From the NCBI GenBank assembly GCA_946482365.1, contig CAMLQY010000009.1:20153-84152 (forward strand): a stretch of DNA of 64,000 nucleotides. The letters are read 5' to 3'. The translations under genes were made by a program, and so were the position numbers. Positions 16,739-24,891 of this stretch are shown in pieces; the first letter of the stretch is position 1; each line of letters opens with the position of its first letter. Under the pieces are notes generated by a model. That model was given only the letters and a program-made list of their open reading frames with translations, searched no databases and was not told where the DNA came from. Source of the DNA: an uncultured Actinomycetes bacterium (lineage in GTDB: Bacteria > Actinomycetota > Thermoleophilia > Solirubrobacterales > 70-9).

Positions 16739-17599
16739 TCAGCCCGGGACGGTGAGGCGGACGGTGGTGCCGTGGCCGGGGCGCGACTCGATCGTCAGCT
16801 CGCCGCCGATCAGCAGAGCCCGCTCCCTCATCCCCCCGATCCCGAGACCGCCCTCGGACTCGTCGAAGGCGAAGCCGCGCCCGTCGTCGGCGACCTCGAG
16901 CGTCACGCCGCCGTCCTCGCGGCGCCGCAGCAGCACCGAGACGCTCCCGGCGCCGCTGTGGCGGGCGGCGTTGGAGAGGGCCTCCTGCGCCACCCGGTAG
17001 ACGACCAGCTGGGCGTCGTCGGCGAGGTCGGCGAAGTCGCCCTCGGCTGCGAACTCGGCCTCGATCTCGCCGCGCGCCAGCTGCTCGACCTGGCCCGCGG
17101 TCGCCGCAGCCAGGCCGAGGTCGTCGAGCGCGGTGGGCCGCAGCTGGCGCGCGAGCGAGAGCAGCTCGCGCATCGCCTGGTTGGCCAGGGCCTTCGTCTG
17201 CGCCAGTTCCCCCTCGAGCGCGGGCGGGGCTGAGGCGCGGGCCGCCTCCAGCCGCAGCAGCAGCCCGGTCAGCGACTGGTTGACCTCGTCGTGCAGGTCG
17301 CGGGCGACCCGTGCCCGCTCCTCCTCCTGCGCCTGCAGCGCGGCGCTTCCGGCGCGCCGCCGCTCGGCCTCCAGCCGCTCCATCATCCGCAGGAAGGCGA
17401 GCTCGATCCGCTCGACCTCCTCGGTCTCCCCGACCCCGTCGATCGAGCGGGGGAGGACCGGGCCCGGCCGGCTCAGGTCGACCTTCTCCATCTCCTCGAT
17501 CAGGCGCTCCAGAGGCGCGAGACGACGGCGCACCACGAGCAGGCGGACCGCGAGCGCCGCAGTCACAGCCGTCAGCGCGACGATGACCAGGGTCGTCAC
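16739..17599 (-). CDS. HisKA_3-type sensor histidine kinase
   Basis: 286 aa from a GTG at 17599; the longer frame to 17749 would run into the htpX promoter. One N-terminal membrane helix (about residues 3-23) is followed by a HAMP-like linker, the dimerisation/phospho-acceptor helix ARDLHDEVNQSL with His103, and a HATPase_c domain (N box EALSNAARHSG, G1 DDGRGF, G2 GGLGIGGMRERA). There is no extracytoplasmic sensor domain. The cognate partner is the NarL-type regulator at 15128-15760. Confidence 0.93.
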   Translation of the reverse strand: MTTLVIVALTAVTAALAVRLLVVRRRLAPLERLIEEMEKVDLSRPGPVLPRSIDGVGETEEVERIELAFLRMMERLEAERRRAGSAALQAQEEERARVARDLHDEVNQSLTGLLLRLEAARASAPPALEGELAQTKALANQAMRELLSLARQLRPTALDDLGLAAATAGQVEQLARGEIEAEFAAEGDFADLADDAQLVVYRVAQEALSNAARHSGAGSVSVLLRRREDGGVTLEVADDGRGFAFDESEGGLGIGGMRERALLIGGELTIESRPGHGTTVRLTVPG

Positions 17600-17608
17600 A
17601 GGGCGAGA

Positions 17609-17626
17609 ATAGGGGTTGACCCCTAT
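17609..17626. promoter_or_regulatory. Perfect palindrome between divergent kinase and htpX genes
   Basis: ATAGGGGT (17609-17616), TG, ACCCCTAT (17619-17626), placed ten bases upstream of the kinase GTG and about 60 bases upstream of htpX. It is a candidate operator for either direction, possibly for the response regulator itself. Confidence 0.45.
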
Positions 17627-17688
17627 GGCCCTATCGCCGGGTCGAGTCCATACTTCGAGGTCCAACCGACCCGAGGAGCTATCACGCG

Positions 17689-18549
17689 ATGACCACCACC
17701 AAGCAGTCCACCTGGGGCGCGACCCTGCGCACGACGATCCTCCTGGCATCCCTCTCCGGGCTGCTGGTCGTCATCGGCGCGCTGATCGGCGGGCCCAGCA
17801 CCGCCGCCGTCTTCCTCGGGATCGCGCTGCTGATCAACCTCGGCTCCTACTTCTTCAGCGACAAGCTGGCGCTGAAGATGAGCGGCGCCAAGCCGATCGA
17901 GGAGTCCGAGGCGCCGCGGCTCTACCAGATCGTCCGCGAGCTGACCACGCGCGCCGGCCTGCCGATGCCGCGCCTCTACATGATCCCCCAGGAGCAGCCG
18001 AATGCCTTCGCGACCGGGCGCAATCCCAAGCACTCCGCGGTCGCGGTCACGCAGGGGATCACCAAGCTCCTCTCCGAGGACGAGCTGCGGGGCGTCCTCG
18101 CCCACGAGCTCGCCCACATCCAGCACCGCGACATCCTGATCCAGTCGGTCGCCTCGGCGATCGGCGCCGCGATCACCTACCTCGCCTACATGCTGATGTG
18201 GTTCGGCAGCGACGACGAGTCGCCGCTCAGCCTCGTCGCCTCGCTCGCCCTGGTGATACTGGCGCCGATCGCGGCGAGCATCATCCAGCTCTCGATCTCG
18301 CGCCAGCGCGAGTACGCGGCCGACGCCGGCGGGGCCGAGATCTGCGGCAACCCGGAGTCCCTCGCCAGCGCCCTGCTGCGCCTCGAGCAGGGGGCGGCGG
18401 CGATCCCGATGCGGGTCAACCAGGCCGCGGAGCCGCTCTACATCGTCAAGCCCTTCTCCGGCAAGGGCATCGCCGGCCTCTTCTCGACCCACCCGCCGAT
18501 CGAGGAGCGGGTGAAGCGCCTGCGCCAGATGCGCCCGAGTCTCGGCTGA
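17689..18549 (+). CDS. htpX: M48 family membrane metalloprotease, HtpX-like
   Basis: 286 aa. Two hydrophobic segments near the N terminus (about residues 15-55), the zinc motif HELAH at 139-143, two further membrane segments at about 150-200, and the third ligand Glu208 in QREYAADAGGAEI. HtpX proteases degrade damaged membrane proteins under envelope stress. A clear Shine-Dalgarno (GAGGAG) precedes the ATG. Divergent from a histidine kinase, with a palindrome in the shared spacer, which suggests the kinase pair may control it. Confidence 0.92.
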   Translation: MTTTKQSTWGATLRTTILLASLSGLLVVIGALIGGPSTAAVFLGIALLINLGSYFFSDKLALKMSGAKPIEESEAPRLYQIVRELTTRAGLPMPRLYMIPQEQPNAFATGRNPKHSAVAVTQGITKLLSEDELRGVLAHELAHIQHRDILIQSVASAIGAAITYLAYMLMWFGSDDESPLSLVASLALVILAPIAASIIQLSISRQREYAADAGGAEICGNPESLASALLRLEQGAAAIPMRVNQAAEPLYIVKPFSGKGIAGLFSTHPPIEERVKRLRQMRPSLG

Positions 18550-18573
18550 GCTCGTCCCGTCCTCGACTTCGTC

Positions 18574-18599
18574 AACCGGCCCCGCTCCAGGGGCCGGTT
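18574..18599 (+). terminator. Hairpin terminator after htpX
   Basis: AACCGGCCCC (18574-18583), loop GCTCCA, GGGGCCGGTT (18590-18599): a perfect 10-bp stem directly after htpX and before the cysteine cluster. Confidence 0.75.
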
Positions 18600-18611
18600 C
18601 TCGTCGGCTCG

Positions 18612-18630
18612 CTATACTTTATGAAGTAAA
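18612..18630 (+). promoter_or_regulatory. Shared sulfur-cluster motif, copy 1
   Basis: CTATACTTTATGAAGTAAA contains the palindrome ACTTNNNNAAGT. The same 18-base pattern CTATACTTTNTGAAGTAA occurs before cysM. It lies 33 bases before the start of the rhodanese-ThiF gene, where an operator overlapping the promoter is expected. Confidence 0.6.
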
Positions 18631-18662
18631 GCCGGATCGGGATTAAGGTATTTAGGAGACGC

Positions 18663-19820
18663 ATGGCACCAGAGGCGACCAAGCAGCAGGTCGAGGAGAT
18701 CGAGCCGTTCGAGGCGGCGCAGGAGATCGAGGGCGGCGACGTCGTCCTGATCGACACGCGCGAGCCGCACGAGTTCCAAGAGGCCCGGATCGAGGGCGGC
18801 AAGCTGGTCCCACCGGGGCTGCTCGCCGACGAAATCGCCGCCGCGGCGCCGGACAAGTCCGCGCGCACGATCCTCTACTGCCGCAGCGGCAACCGCTCCT
18901 ACAAGGCGGCCGAGCAGATGGAAGCGCTCGGCTACGCCGACGTCGCCTCGATGGCCGGCGGCATCCTCCTCTGGCAGGAGCAGGGGTTGCCCGTCGTTGC
19001 CACCGAGGGGATGACCCCCGAGCAGCGCGACCGCTACTCCCGCCACACGCTGCTTCCCGAGGTCGGGGTCGACGGCCAGCTGAAGATGCTGAACGCGAAG
19101 GTGCTGCTGCTCGGCGCCGGCGGCCTCGGCGCGCCGACGGCGCTCTACCTGGCCGCCGCCGGCATCGGCACGATCGGGCTCGTCGACGACGACGTGGTCG
19201 ACGCCTCCAACCTGCAGCGCCAGGTGATCCACAACACCGAGCGGGTCGGCGTGCCCAAGACCGAGTCGGCGCGGCGGACGATCGAGGCGCTCAACCCCGA
19301 CGTGAACGTGATCGAGCACCGCATGCGCCTCGACGCCGAGAACATCCTCGGGATCATCGAGGGCTACGACGTGATCGTCGACGGGGCCGACAACTTCCCC
19401 ACCCGCTACCTGCTCAACGACGCCTCGGTGCGGCTGCGCAAGCCGGTCGTCTCGGCCTCGATCCTCAGCTTCGACGGGCAGATCTCGACCTTCGTCCCCT
19501 TCGAGGGGCCGTGCTACCGCTGCCTCTACCCGACGCCGCCGCCGGCCGAGCTGGCGCCGAGCTGCTCCGCCAACGGCGTCCTCGGGGCGATGGCCGGCAC
19601 GATGGGAACGCTGCAGGCGAACGAGGTGCTGAAGCTCGTGATCGGCATCGGCGAGCCGCTCGTCGGCCGCCTGCTCCTCTACGAGGCCCTCGGCACCCGC
19701 TTCACCGAGCTCAAGGTCAGGCGCGACCCCGAGTGCCCGATCTGCGGCCCCGACGCGGCCGAGGTCCCCGAGTCCGAGATGGGCAAGTTCCCCGACTACG
19801 ACGCGTTCTGCGCCGGCTAG
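18663..19820 (+). CDS. moeZ: Rhodanese-ThiF/MoeB fusion (MoeZ-like CysO-activating enzyme)
   Basis: 385 aa. An N-terminal rhodanese domain (about residues 15-115; active-site loop CRSGNRS) precedes a ThiF/MoeB adenylyltransferase domain (GAGGLGAPT nucleotide loop near residue 143; zinc pairs CYRC and CPIC). In Mycobacterium tuberculosis MoeZ adenylates the C terminus of CysO and transfers sulfur to give the thiocarboxylate; there the rhodanese domain is C-terminal, here it is N-terminal. The following genes cysO, cysM and mec fix the role. It is preceded by the shared palindromic motif. Confidence 0.85.
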   Translation: MAPEATKQQVEEIEPFEAAQEIEGGDVVLIDTREPHEFQEARIEGGKLVPPGLLADEIAAAAPDKSARTILYCRSGNRSYKAAEQMEALGYADVASMAGGILLWQEQGLPVVATEGMTPEQRDRYSRHTLLPEVGVDGQLKMLNAKVLLLGAGGLGAPTALYLAAAGIGTIGLVDDDVVDASNLQRQVIHNTERVGVPKTESARRTIEALNPDVNVIEHRMRLDAENILGIIEGYDVIVDGADNFPTRYLLNDASVRLRKPVVSASILSFDGQISTFVPFEGPCYRCLYPTPPPAELAPSCSANGVLGAMAGTMGTLQANEVLKLVIGIGEPLVGRLLLYEALGTRFTELKVRRDPECPICGPDAAEVPESEMGKFPDYDAFCAG

Positions 19821-19839
19821 CCGGTAGCTTTCCTGCTCG

Positions 19840-20112
19840 ATGGCGACGGTTCGCATCCCCAAGGTTCTGCAGGCGCAGACGGGCGGCCAGCCCGAGGTCG
19901 AGGCCCCCGGCGCCAGCGTGGGCGAGGTGCTGAGAGCCCTCACGGCCGCGCACCCCGACACCGAGGCGCAGCTCTTCGGTGAAGAGGGCGAGCTCAACCG
20001 CTACGTCAACGTCTACCTCAACGACGAGGACGTGCGGGTGCTGGAGGGGCTCGACACGGCCGTATCCGACGGCGACACGGTCGTGATCCTCCCCGCCATG
20101 GCCGGCGGTTGA
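19840..20112 (+). CDS. cysO: Sulfur-carrier protein CysO (ThiS/MoaD family)
   Basis: 90 aa ubiquitin-fold carrier ending in Gly-Gly, needed for adenylation and thiocarboxylate formation. The segments RFVNIYVNDEDVR-like (here RYVNVYLNDEDVR) and VILPAMAGG closely match M. tuberculosis CysO as I recall it. It carries sulfide to CysM for cysteine synthesis. The 19-base gap to moeZ has no clear ribosome site, so translation may depend on the upstream gene. Confidence 0.9.
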   Translation: MATVRIPKVLQAQTGGQPEVEAPGASVGEVLRALTAAHPDTEAQLFGEEGELNRYVNVYLNDEDVRVLEGLDTAVSDGDTVVILPAMAGG

Positions 20113-20115
20113 AAA

Positions 20116-20169
20116 ACTTTTCGTAGTTACCCCGCGCCCCCAACCCCCCGGCTATACTTTTTGAAGTAA
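20116..20169 (+). promoter_or_regulatory. Shared sulfur-cluster motif, copies upstream of cysM
   Basis: 20152-20169 reads CTATACTTTTTGAAGTAA, matching copy 1 upstream of moeZ at 17 of 18 bases. A second, weaker version ACTTTTCGTAGTTA lies at 20116-20129. The strong copy ends 17 bases before the cysM start, so cysM probably has its own regulated promoter within the cluster. Confidence 0.6.
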
Positions 20170-20186
20170 CGGGAGAACCCAGGGCT

Positions 20187-21146
20187 ATGTCCGAACTACT
20201 AAACCGACCCTGCGGGGGACGCTTCGGCAACGTCGTCGAGTCGATCGGCAACACGCCGCTCGTCGAGCTGCCGCGGCTCTCTCCCAACCCCGACGTCCGC
20301 ATCTACGCCAAGCTCGAGGGCCGCAACCCGACCGGCTCGGTCAAGGACCGCGTCGCCAAGTCGATGATCGAGTCGGCCGAGGCCGAGGGCGCGATCGAGC
20401 CGGGGCAGACGATCCTCGAGCCGACCTCGGGCAACACCGGCATCTCGCTGGCGATGATCTGCCGCCGCAAGGGCTACCCGCTCAAGGTCGTGATGCCCGA
20501 CAACGTCACCGCGGAGCGCACCCAGCTGCTCGAGATGTACGGCGCGGAGATCGTCTACTCCGAGGGCGCCAAGGGCTCCAACGGCGCGGTCGAGGTGGCG
20601 CTTGAGATGTCCCAGGACCCGGCGTACTACATGCCCTACCAGTACGGCAACGAGGCCAACCCGCTCGCCCACTACAACGGCACTGCGGTGGAGATCCTCG
20701 ACGAGCTCGACGCGGTGACCGCCTTCGTCGGCGGCCTCGGCACCGGCGGCACCCTGATGGGCAACGGCCGCCGGCTGAAGGAGGCGAATCCGGAGACGCT
20801 GATCGTCGCCGCCGAGCCGATGCAGGGCGAGATGGTCCACGGCCTGCGCTCGCTGGACGACGGCTTCATCCCGCCGATCATCGACATCGCCCTGCTCGAC
20901 CGCAAGATCATGGTCTCCAACCGCGACGCGGTCGTCTGGACCCGCAAGCTGCTCGACGAGGAGGGGGTCTTCGCCGGCGTTTCCTCCGGGGCGATCGCCG
21001 CGATCGCCGTCCGCATCGCCGGCGAGCTCGAGGGCGGCAACGTCGTCTTCCTCATTCCCGACGACGGCTGGAAGTACCTCTCCTCCGGCGTCTACACCAA
21101 GCCGATCGAGGAGATCGAGAACCTCGACTCAACCGTTTGGTGGTAG
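20187..21146 (+). CDS. cysM: O-phosphoserine sulfhydrylase CysM
   Basis: 319 aa fold-type II PLP enzyme. The PLP lysine lies in NPTGSVKDR, the phosphate loop is SGNTG, and the C-terminal part DDGWKYLSSGVYT and final aromatic tail match the CysO-dependent CysM subgroup rather than CysK. It forms the CysO-cysteine adduct from O-phosphoserine and CysO thiocarboxylate, a route resistant to oxidants. Neighbours cysO and mec make this assignment strong. Preceded by the shared palindromic motif. Confidence 0.9.
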   Translation: MSELLNRPCGGRFGNVVESIGNTPLVELPRLSPNPDVRIYAKLEGRNPTGSVKDRVAKSMIESAEAEGAIEPGQTILEPTSGNTGISLAMICRRKGYPLKVVMPDNVTAERTQLLEMYGAEIVYSEGAKGSNGAVEVALEMSQDPAYYMPYQYGNEANPLAHYNGTAVEILDELDAVTAFVGGLGTGGTLMGNGRRLKEANPETLIVAAEPMQGEMVHGLRSLDDGFIPPIIDIALLDRKIMVSNRDAVVWTRKLLDEEGVFAGVSSGAIAAIAVRIAGELEGGNVVFLIPDDGWKYLSSGVYTKPIEEIENLDSTVWW

Positions 21147-21168
21147 CGGCCCCGTTTCATCCCAGCCG

Positions 21169-21567
21169 ATGCGGATCGCACAGAGCCTGATCGACGAGAT
21201 GGTCGCCCACGCGCTCGCGGACCTGCCCAACGAGTGCTGCGGGATGGTCGGCGGCAGCGACGGCGAGGCGAGCGTCGTGATCCCGGTGGCCAACGCCGCC
21301 GCGAGCCCGCTGCGCTTCGAGATGGACCCGCAGGGCCAGTACGACGCGCTGATGGCGATCGAACGCGACGGCAAGGAGCTGCTCGCGATCTACCACTCGC
21401 ACACCAAGAGCGCCGCCTATCCTTCGCAGACCGACGTCAACCAGGCTGTCAGCTGGCCCGACGCGATCTGGGTGATCGTCTCGCTCGAAGACCCCGACGC
21501 CCCCGAGGTCAAGGGCTACTGGCTCGAGGACCTGAAGATCGCCGATGCCGAGCTCGTCGTCGAGTAG
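21169..21567 (+). CDS. mec: JAMM metalloprotease Mec (CysO-cysteine hydrolase)
   Basis: 132 aa M67 (JAB1/MPN+) protease. The full zinc set is present: Glu22, His76-Ser-His78, Ser86 and Asp89 (HxH-x7-S-x2-D). In M. tuberculosis Mec+ releases cysteine from the C terminus of CysO, regenerating the carrier. Gene order moeZ-cysO-cysM-mec gives the full cycle in one cluster. A small DUF2007-like gene overlaps its 3' end. Confidence 0.92.
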   Translation: MRIAQSLIDEMVAHALADLPNECCGMVGGSDGEASVVIPVANAAASPLRFEMDPQGQYDALMAIERDGKELLAIYHSHTKSAAYPSQTDVNQAVSWPDAIWVIVSLEDPDAPEVKGYWLEDLKIADAELVVE

Positions 21568-21781
21568 CGGCGGGCGCCCGGTCAAGGTCGCCTACGCGCT
21601 CAACCAGATGGAGGCGGAGATGATCCAGGGGCTGCTGGCGGAGCACGGGATCCCGAGCATGGTGCAGCGGACCGTCGACAACCCGGAGTTCCTTGCCGCC
21701 GGGCCGCGCCAGATCCTCGTCCCCGAGGCGGCGGCCGAGGAGGCCCGGGAAGTGCTCGAGGGAGGGCCGGGGTCAGACTAG
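21545..21781 (+). CDS. DUF2007-like small protein
   Basis: 78 aa. VAYALNQMEAEMIQGLLAEHGIPSMVQ and a final IILVPE-type strand match the small ferredoxin-like DUF2007 fold (putative signal-transducing). It overlaps mec by 23 bases and is therefore probably co-expressed with the cysteine cluster. The first ten residues are Ser/Gly-rich and come from the overlap; no better start codon is in frame. Role unknown. Confidence 0.7.
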   Translation: MPSSSSSSGGRPVKVAYALNQMEAEMIQGLLAEHGIPSMVQRTVDNPEFLAAGPRQILVPEAAAEEAREVLEGGPGSD

Positions 21782-22533
21782 CCCGGGCCCGGCCGCGCGA
21801 TCTCGCGCAGGTAGTCGCGCCAGGCGTCCTCTATGTCCCCGATTCGCGCTTCGAAGGCGGCCTCCAGCGTCGGCGCGGCCCCGCCCGGCAGGAGTCGCAG
21901 GGCGAGTCGCTCGCAGGCGTCCGGCCCGCGCTCGGTCTCGAGCAGGTCGAAGATCGTGCCGCCGAGGATCACCGCGTCGCGACGCGAGGGGGGGAAGGAG
22001 GGACGGGAGCTCTCGCGCAGGCGGCGGATCACCGCCGCCCGGTAGAGCCCGACCTGGCGGGCGAAGTACTGGGCCCCGCCTTCCACCAGCCAGGCCCAGC
22101 CGAGGTAGCGGGCGAAGCGGCGGGGTGTCCAGGAGGGGGGCAGCTCGGGGTTGTTGGCGGCGATCACCAGCTGCGCGTAGAGCCGCTCGGCGGTGCCGCG
22201 CAGGGCTTCGCGCGAGTCGTCGCCGGCGGCGCGGCGCTCCATATGGGGGTCGTTGAGGACGTGGAGCTCGGTCGCCATCGCCCAGCCGGCCAGGTAGCGG
22301 CGCCCTGCCGGTGCCGCCGACCAGCGCGCGGCCGGCAGGAACGGGTGGGCGAGGGAGAGCAGCGTGGGGTGGGTGTGGACGACGACCGTGACCTCGCCCG
22401 GGACCCGCTCGAAGCGGTCCTCGAGCCGCAGCCGCAGTTCCTCCATCCGGTCGAGAGTCCGCTCCGCGAAGGCGGCGTCGCCGCTGTCGTGACGCGCGGT
22501 GAAGCTCAGACTCTGGGTCTCAACCCACGGCAC
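21778..22533 (-). CDS. Peptidase-MA-like protein, probably degenerate
   Basis: 251 aa, no signal peptide. The region WLVEGGAQYFARQ resembles the second half of the gluzincin active site in peptidase MA-like proteins (E-G-x-A-x-Y), but no preceding HExxH is present: the expected site reads ELPPSWTPRRFARYLG. It may have lost protease activity or be a related non-enzyme. Convergent with the DUF2007-like gene, overlapping by 4 bases. Confidence 0.6.
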   Translation of the reverse strand: MPWVETQSLSFTARHDSGDAAFAERTLDRMEELRLRLEDRFERVPGEVTVVVHTHPTLLSLAHPFLPAARWSAAPAGRRYLAGWAMATELHVLNDPHMERRAAGDDSREALRGTAERLYAQLVIAANNPELPPSWTPRRFARYLGWAWLVEGGAQYFARQVGLYRAAVIRRLRESSRPSFPPSRRDAVILGGTIFDLLETERGPDACERLALRLLPGGAAPTLEAAFEARIGDIEDAWRDYLREIARPGPG

Positions 22534-22554
22534 CGGGCGAGACTACCGGCGGCT

Positions 22555-23184
22555 CTAGACGAGGACTGGTTCGGCTTGGCCGCAGACGCCAAGGATCTCG
22601 GCGCGGGCGCGGTCGAACTCTTCGTCGGCCATCACCGGGGTGCCCTCGAAGGGCAGCTCGCGGTCGACCTCGACCCAGGAGCGGCAGCCGTGGTACTCCT
22701 CGCGCACCTTGACGGTGACCGGGCGGGGGATGCGGTGGACCCGCAGCAGCAGGACGTGCAGGGGGTGGCGCCGCTTCCAGTTGAGCCGCTTTTCGGCGTA
22801 GTCGGGCGTCCAGACGTAGAAGGGGGAGAGCCCGTCGACGACGCGGGGGTCGGTGACCGTGATGTGGTCGGTGACCTCGGCCCAGGCGCGCAGGCGGACG
22901 CGCTCGGGCTGGGCGATGCCGCCGTCCTGGATCAGCGCCTTGGCCGGCGGTTCCTCCTCGCCCCAGACACCCTCCTCGAGCGCGCGGCCGAGCTCCGGGT
23001 GATGCGACTCCCGCACCAGGTTGTTCTGCTGGTGGTCGAAGGTGGGGTAGAGGAAGAAGCGCTCGTGGTCGAGCTCGAAGTGCTTGTTCTCCTCGCGGAT
23101 GCCCCCCTTGCGGAGGGTCAGCAGCTGCTCGCCCTCGGCGAGTGCACGGACCGTCACGGCCCATTCCTTGAAAGCGATCGGCAT
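22555..23184 (-). CDS. DUF1802 family protein
   Basis: 209 aa. The start AFKEWAVTVRALAEGEQLLTLRKGGI and the block FFLYPTFDHQQ match the DUF1802 family, whose function is unknown; proteins of this family recur in Actinobacteria and Cyanobacteria. The sequence is soluble, with no catalytic motif that I can assign. A 21-base gap separates it from the following peptidase-MA-like gene, so the two are likely co-transcribed. Confidence 0.8.
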   Translation of the reverse strand: MPIAFKEWAVTVRALAEGEQLLTLRKGGIREENKHFELDHERFFLYPTFDHQQNNLVRESHHPELGRALEEGVWGEEEPPAKALIQDGGIAQPERVRLRAWAEVTDHITVTDPRVVDGLSPFYVWTPDYAEKRLNWKRRHPLHVLLLRVHRIPRPVTVKVREEYHGCRSWVEVDRELPFEGTPVMADEEFDRARAEILGVCGQAEPVLV

Positions 23185-23327
23185 TTGAAAGTCGTACCTT
23201 GTTTAGGTCGGTGAATCTGAGACCGGGAGTGAGGACGCCTCGAACCCTGTCCAGGCAGCAAGGCCGCCCGAATTGCGCATTCTAGAGCAGTTGGCTCAGA
23301 ACGCAAAATATGTGATGAAAGTCACGT
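23185..23327. other. Intergenic region between DUF1802 gene and hyuB
   Basis: This 143-base gap contains the start-side promoter of the DUF1802 gene and the 3' end of the hyuB operon. A short GAGG/CCTC hairpin and AT-rich DNA at 23300-23325 are visible. A resemblance to SRP RNA domain IV was considered and rejected. Confidence 0.4.
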
Positions 23328-24842
23328 CTATTCGTCCGCAGGGCCGTGTCCGCCGCCGCCCGGAGTTTCGAACCGGAGTGTGTCTCCGGGCTCCAGCTCC
23401 CCCTCGGCCTTGCCCGGCAGCGCCTCGCCGTTGCGGAGGTTGCGACCCTCGGCTCCGTCCTCGCCGCCCTCGCTACCGCGCGGCGCGTTGCGGCGGCGCT
23501 CGGCGATCAGGCTGAACTGCACCGGTGCCAGGGCCTCGATCTCGCGGACGATCCCGTCGCCGCCGTGGTGACGCCCCCCGCCGCCGCTGCCGCGGCGCAG
23601 CGACAGCTCCCGCACGCGCAGGGGGAATTCGCTCTCCAGCGCCTCTACAGGGGTGTTGAGCGTGTTCGACATCGCGACGTGGATGGCGCTGGGGCCGTCC
23701 GCGTCCGGGCAGGCGCCCTGGCCGCCGCCGAGCGTCTCGTAGTAGGTGAAGCCCTCGCCGGCGAGGGTCAGGTTGTTCATCGTCCCCTGACCTTGGGCCG
23801 GCACCGGGCGGGCGCCGCCGAGCGCCGCGACGACGAGGTCGGCGACGCGGCTCGAGGTCTCGACGTTGCCGGCGGCGACGGCGGCGGGCGCCCGGGCGTT
23901 CAGCAGGCAGCCCGGCGGCGCGACGACCTCGATCGGCCGGTAGGCCCCCGCCGACGGCGGCGCGTCGGGGTCGGTGAGGACGCGGACCGCGAAGAAGGCC
24001 GCGGATTTGGTGACCGAGAGGGGGCAGTTGAGGTTGCCCTCGACCTGGGGGTCGGTGCCGGTGAAGTCGAGGACGAGGCCCTCGCCGCGAATCGTCGCCT
24101 CGACCCGCAGGACGACGTCGCGCGGCGACCCCCTCCCGTCGTCCTCGAGCACGTCCTCGGCGCGCCAGCTGCCATCGGGAAGGGCGCCGAGCGCGGCCCG
24201 GGTGCGCCGCTCGGCGTAGGCGAGGATCTCCTCCATCCCCGCCCGCAACTGCGCCTCGCCGTGGAGCTCGGCGAGCTCGGCCAGGCGCAGGGCGCCGATC
24301 CGGTTGGCCGCCGCCTGCGCGCGGAGGTCGGCGAGGCGCTGGCGGGGGAAGCGCATGCGCGAGGCGAGCTCGCGAAGCGTCTCGGCGTCGGCGACGGTCG
24401 GGGGGATCACCACCCCCTCTTCCTCCAGGCTGGTGGAGCGCGCCGGCATGCTTCCGGGCACAACGCCGCCGACGTCGGCGTGGTGGGCGCGGCAGGCGAC
24501 GAAGCCGAGGGGGCCGGTCGCGGCGAAGACGGGGGAGATCAGGGTGATGTCGGGCAGGTGCGTGCCGCCCCGATAGGGGTCGTTGAGGATCCAGTCCCGG
24601 CCCGGGCGCTGCTCCAGGTCGAGGACCGCGGCGACCGCGTCGGGCATCGAGCCGAGGTGGACGGGGATGTGCTCCGCCTGCATCGCCAGCTCTCCGTTTG
24701 CGTCGAAGATCGCGGTCGAGCAGTCGTGGCGCTCCTTGATGTTGGCCGAGTAGGCGGAGCGGATCAGCGCCGCGCCCATCTCCTCGCAGGCGGCGCGCAG
24801 GGCGCCGGCCATGACCTGGAGGGTTACCGGGTCGAGCGTCAT
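23328..24842 (-). CDS. hyuB: Hydantoinase B/oxoprolinase family protein
   Basis: 504 aa from the ATG at 24842, preferred to 24905 because GGGAGG lies upstream at suitable distance and the first 21 residues of the longer form do not match the family. The opening DPVTLQVMAGALRAACEEMG and the block CSTAIFDANGELAMQAEHIPVHLGSM are signatures of HyuB. With HyuA it forms an ATP-dependent enzyme opening hydantoin, N-methylhydantoin or 5-oxoproline rings. Substrate cannot be told from sequence. Confidence 0.92.
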   Translation of the reverse strand: MTLDPVTLQVMAGALRAACEEMGAALIRSAYSANIKERHDCSTAIFDANGELAMQAEHIPVHLGSMPDAVAAVLDLEQRPGRDWILNDPYRGGTHLPDITLISPVFAATGPLGFVACRAHHADVGGVVPGSMPARSTSLEEEGVVIPPTVADAETLRELASRMRFPRQRLADLRAQAAANRIGALRLAELAELHGEAQLRAGMEEILAYAERRTRAALGALPDGSWRAEDVLEDDGRGSPRDVVLRVEATIRGEGLVLDFTGTDPQVEGNLNCPLSVTKSAAFFAVRVLTDPDAPPSAGAYRPIEVVAPPGCLLNARAPAAVAAGNVETSSRVADLVVAALGGARPVPAQGQGTMNNLTLAGEGFTYYETLGGGQGACPDADGPSAIHVAMSNTLNTPVEALESEFPLRVRELSLRRGSGGGGRHHGGDGIVREIEALAPVQFSLIAERRRNAPRGSEGGEDGAEGRNLRNGEALPGKAEGELEPGDTLRFETPGGGGHGPADE

Positions 24843-24891
24843 CGCCCCCACCACCTCCCCAGGTGCAACGTTTTGTGGGCGTATATGGCCC

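Noticed and set aside
23220..23290. Sequence CGAACCCTGTCCAGG followed by CAGCAAGG resembling domain IV of SRP RNA
   Set aside because: The GGAA tetraloop and apical helix are missing and the asymmetric loop does not fit; it remains chance similarity unless a covariance model says otherwise.
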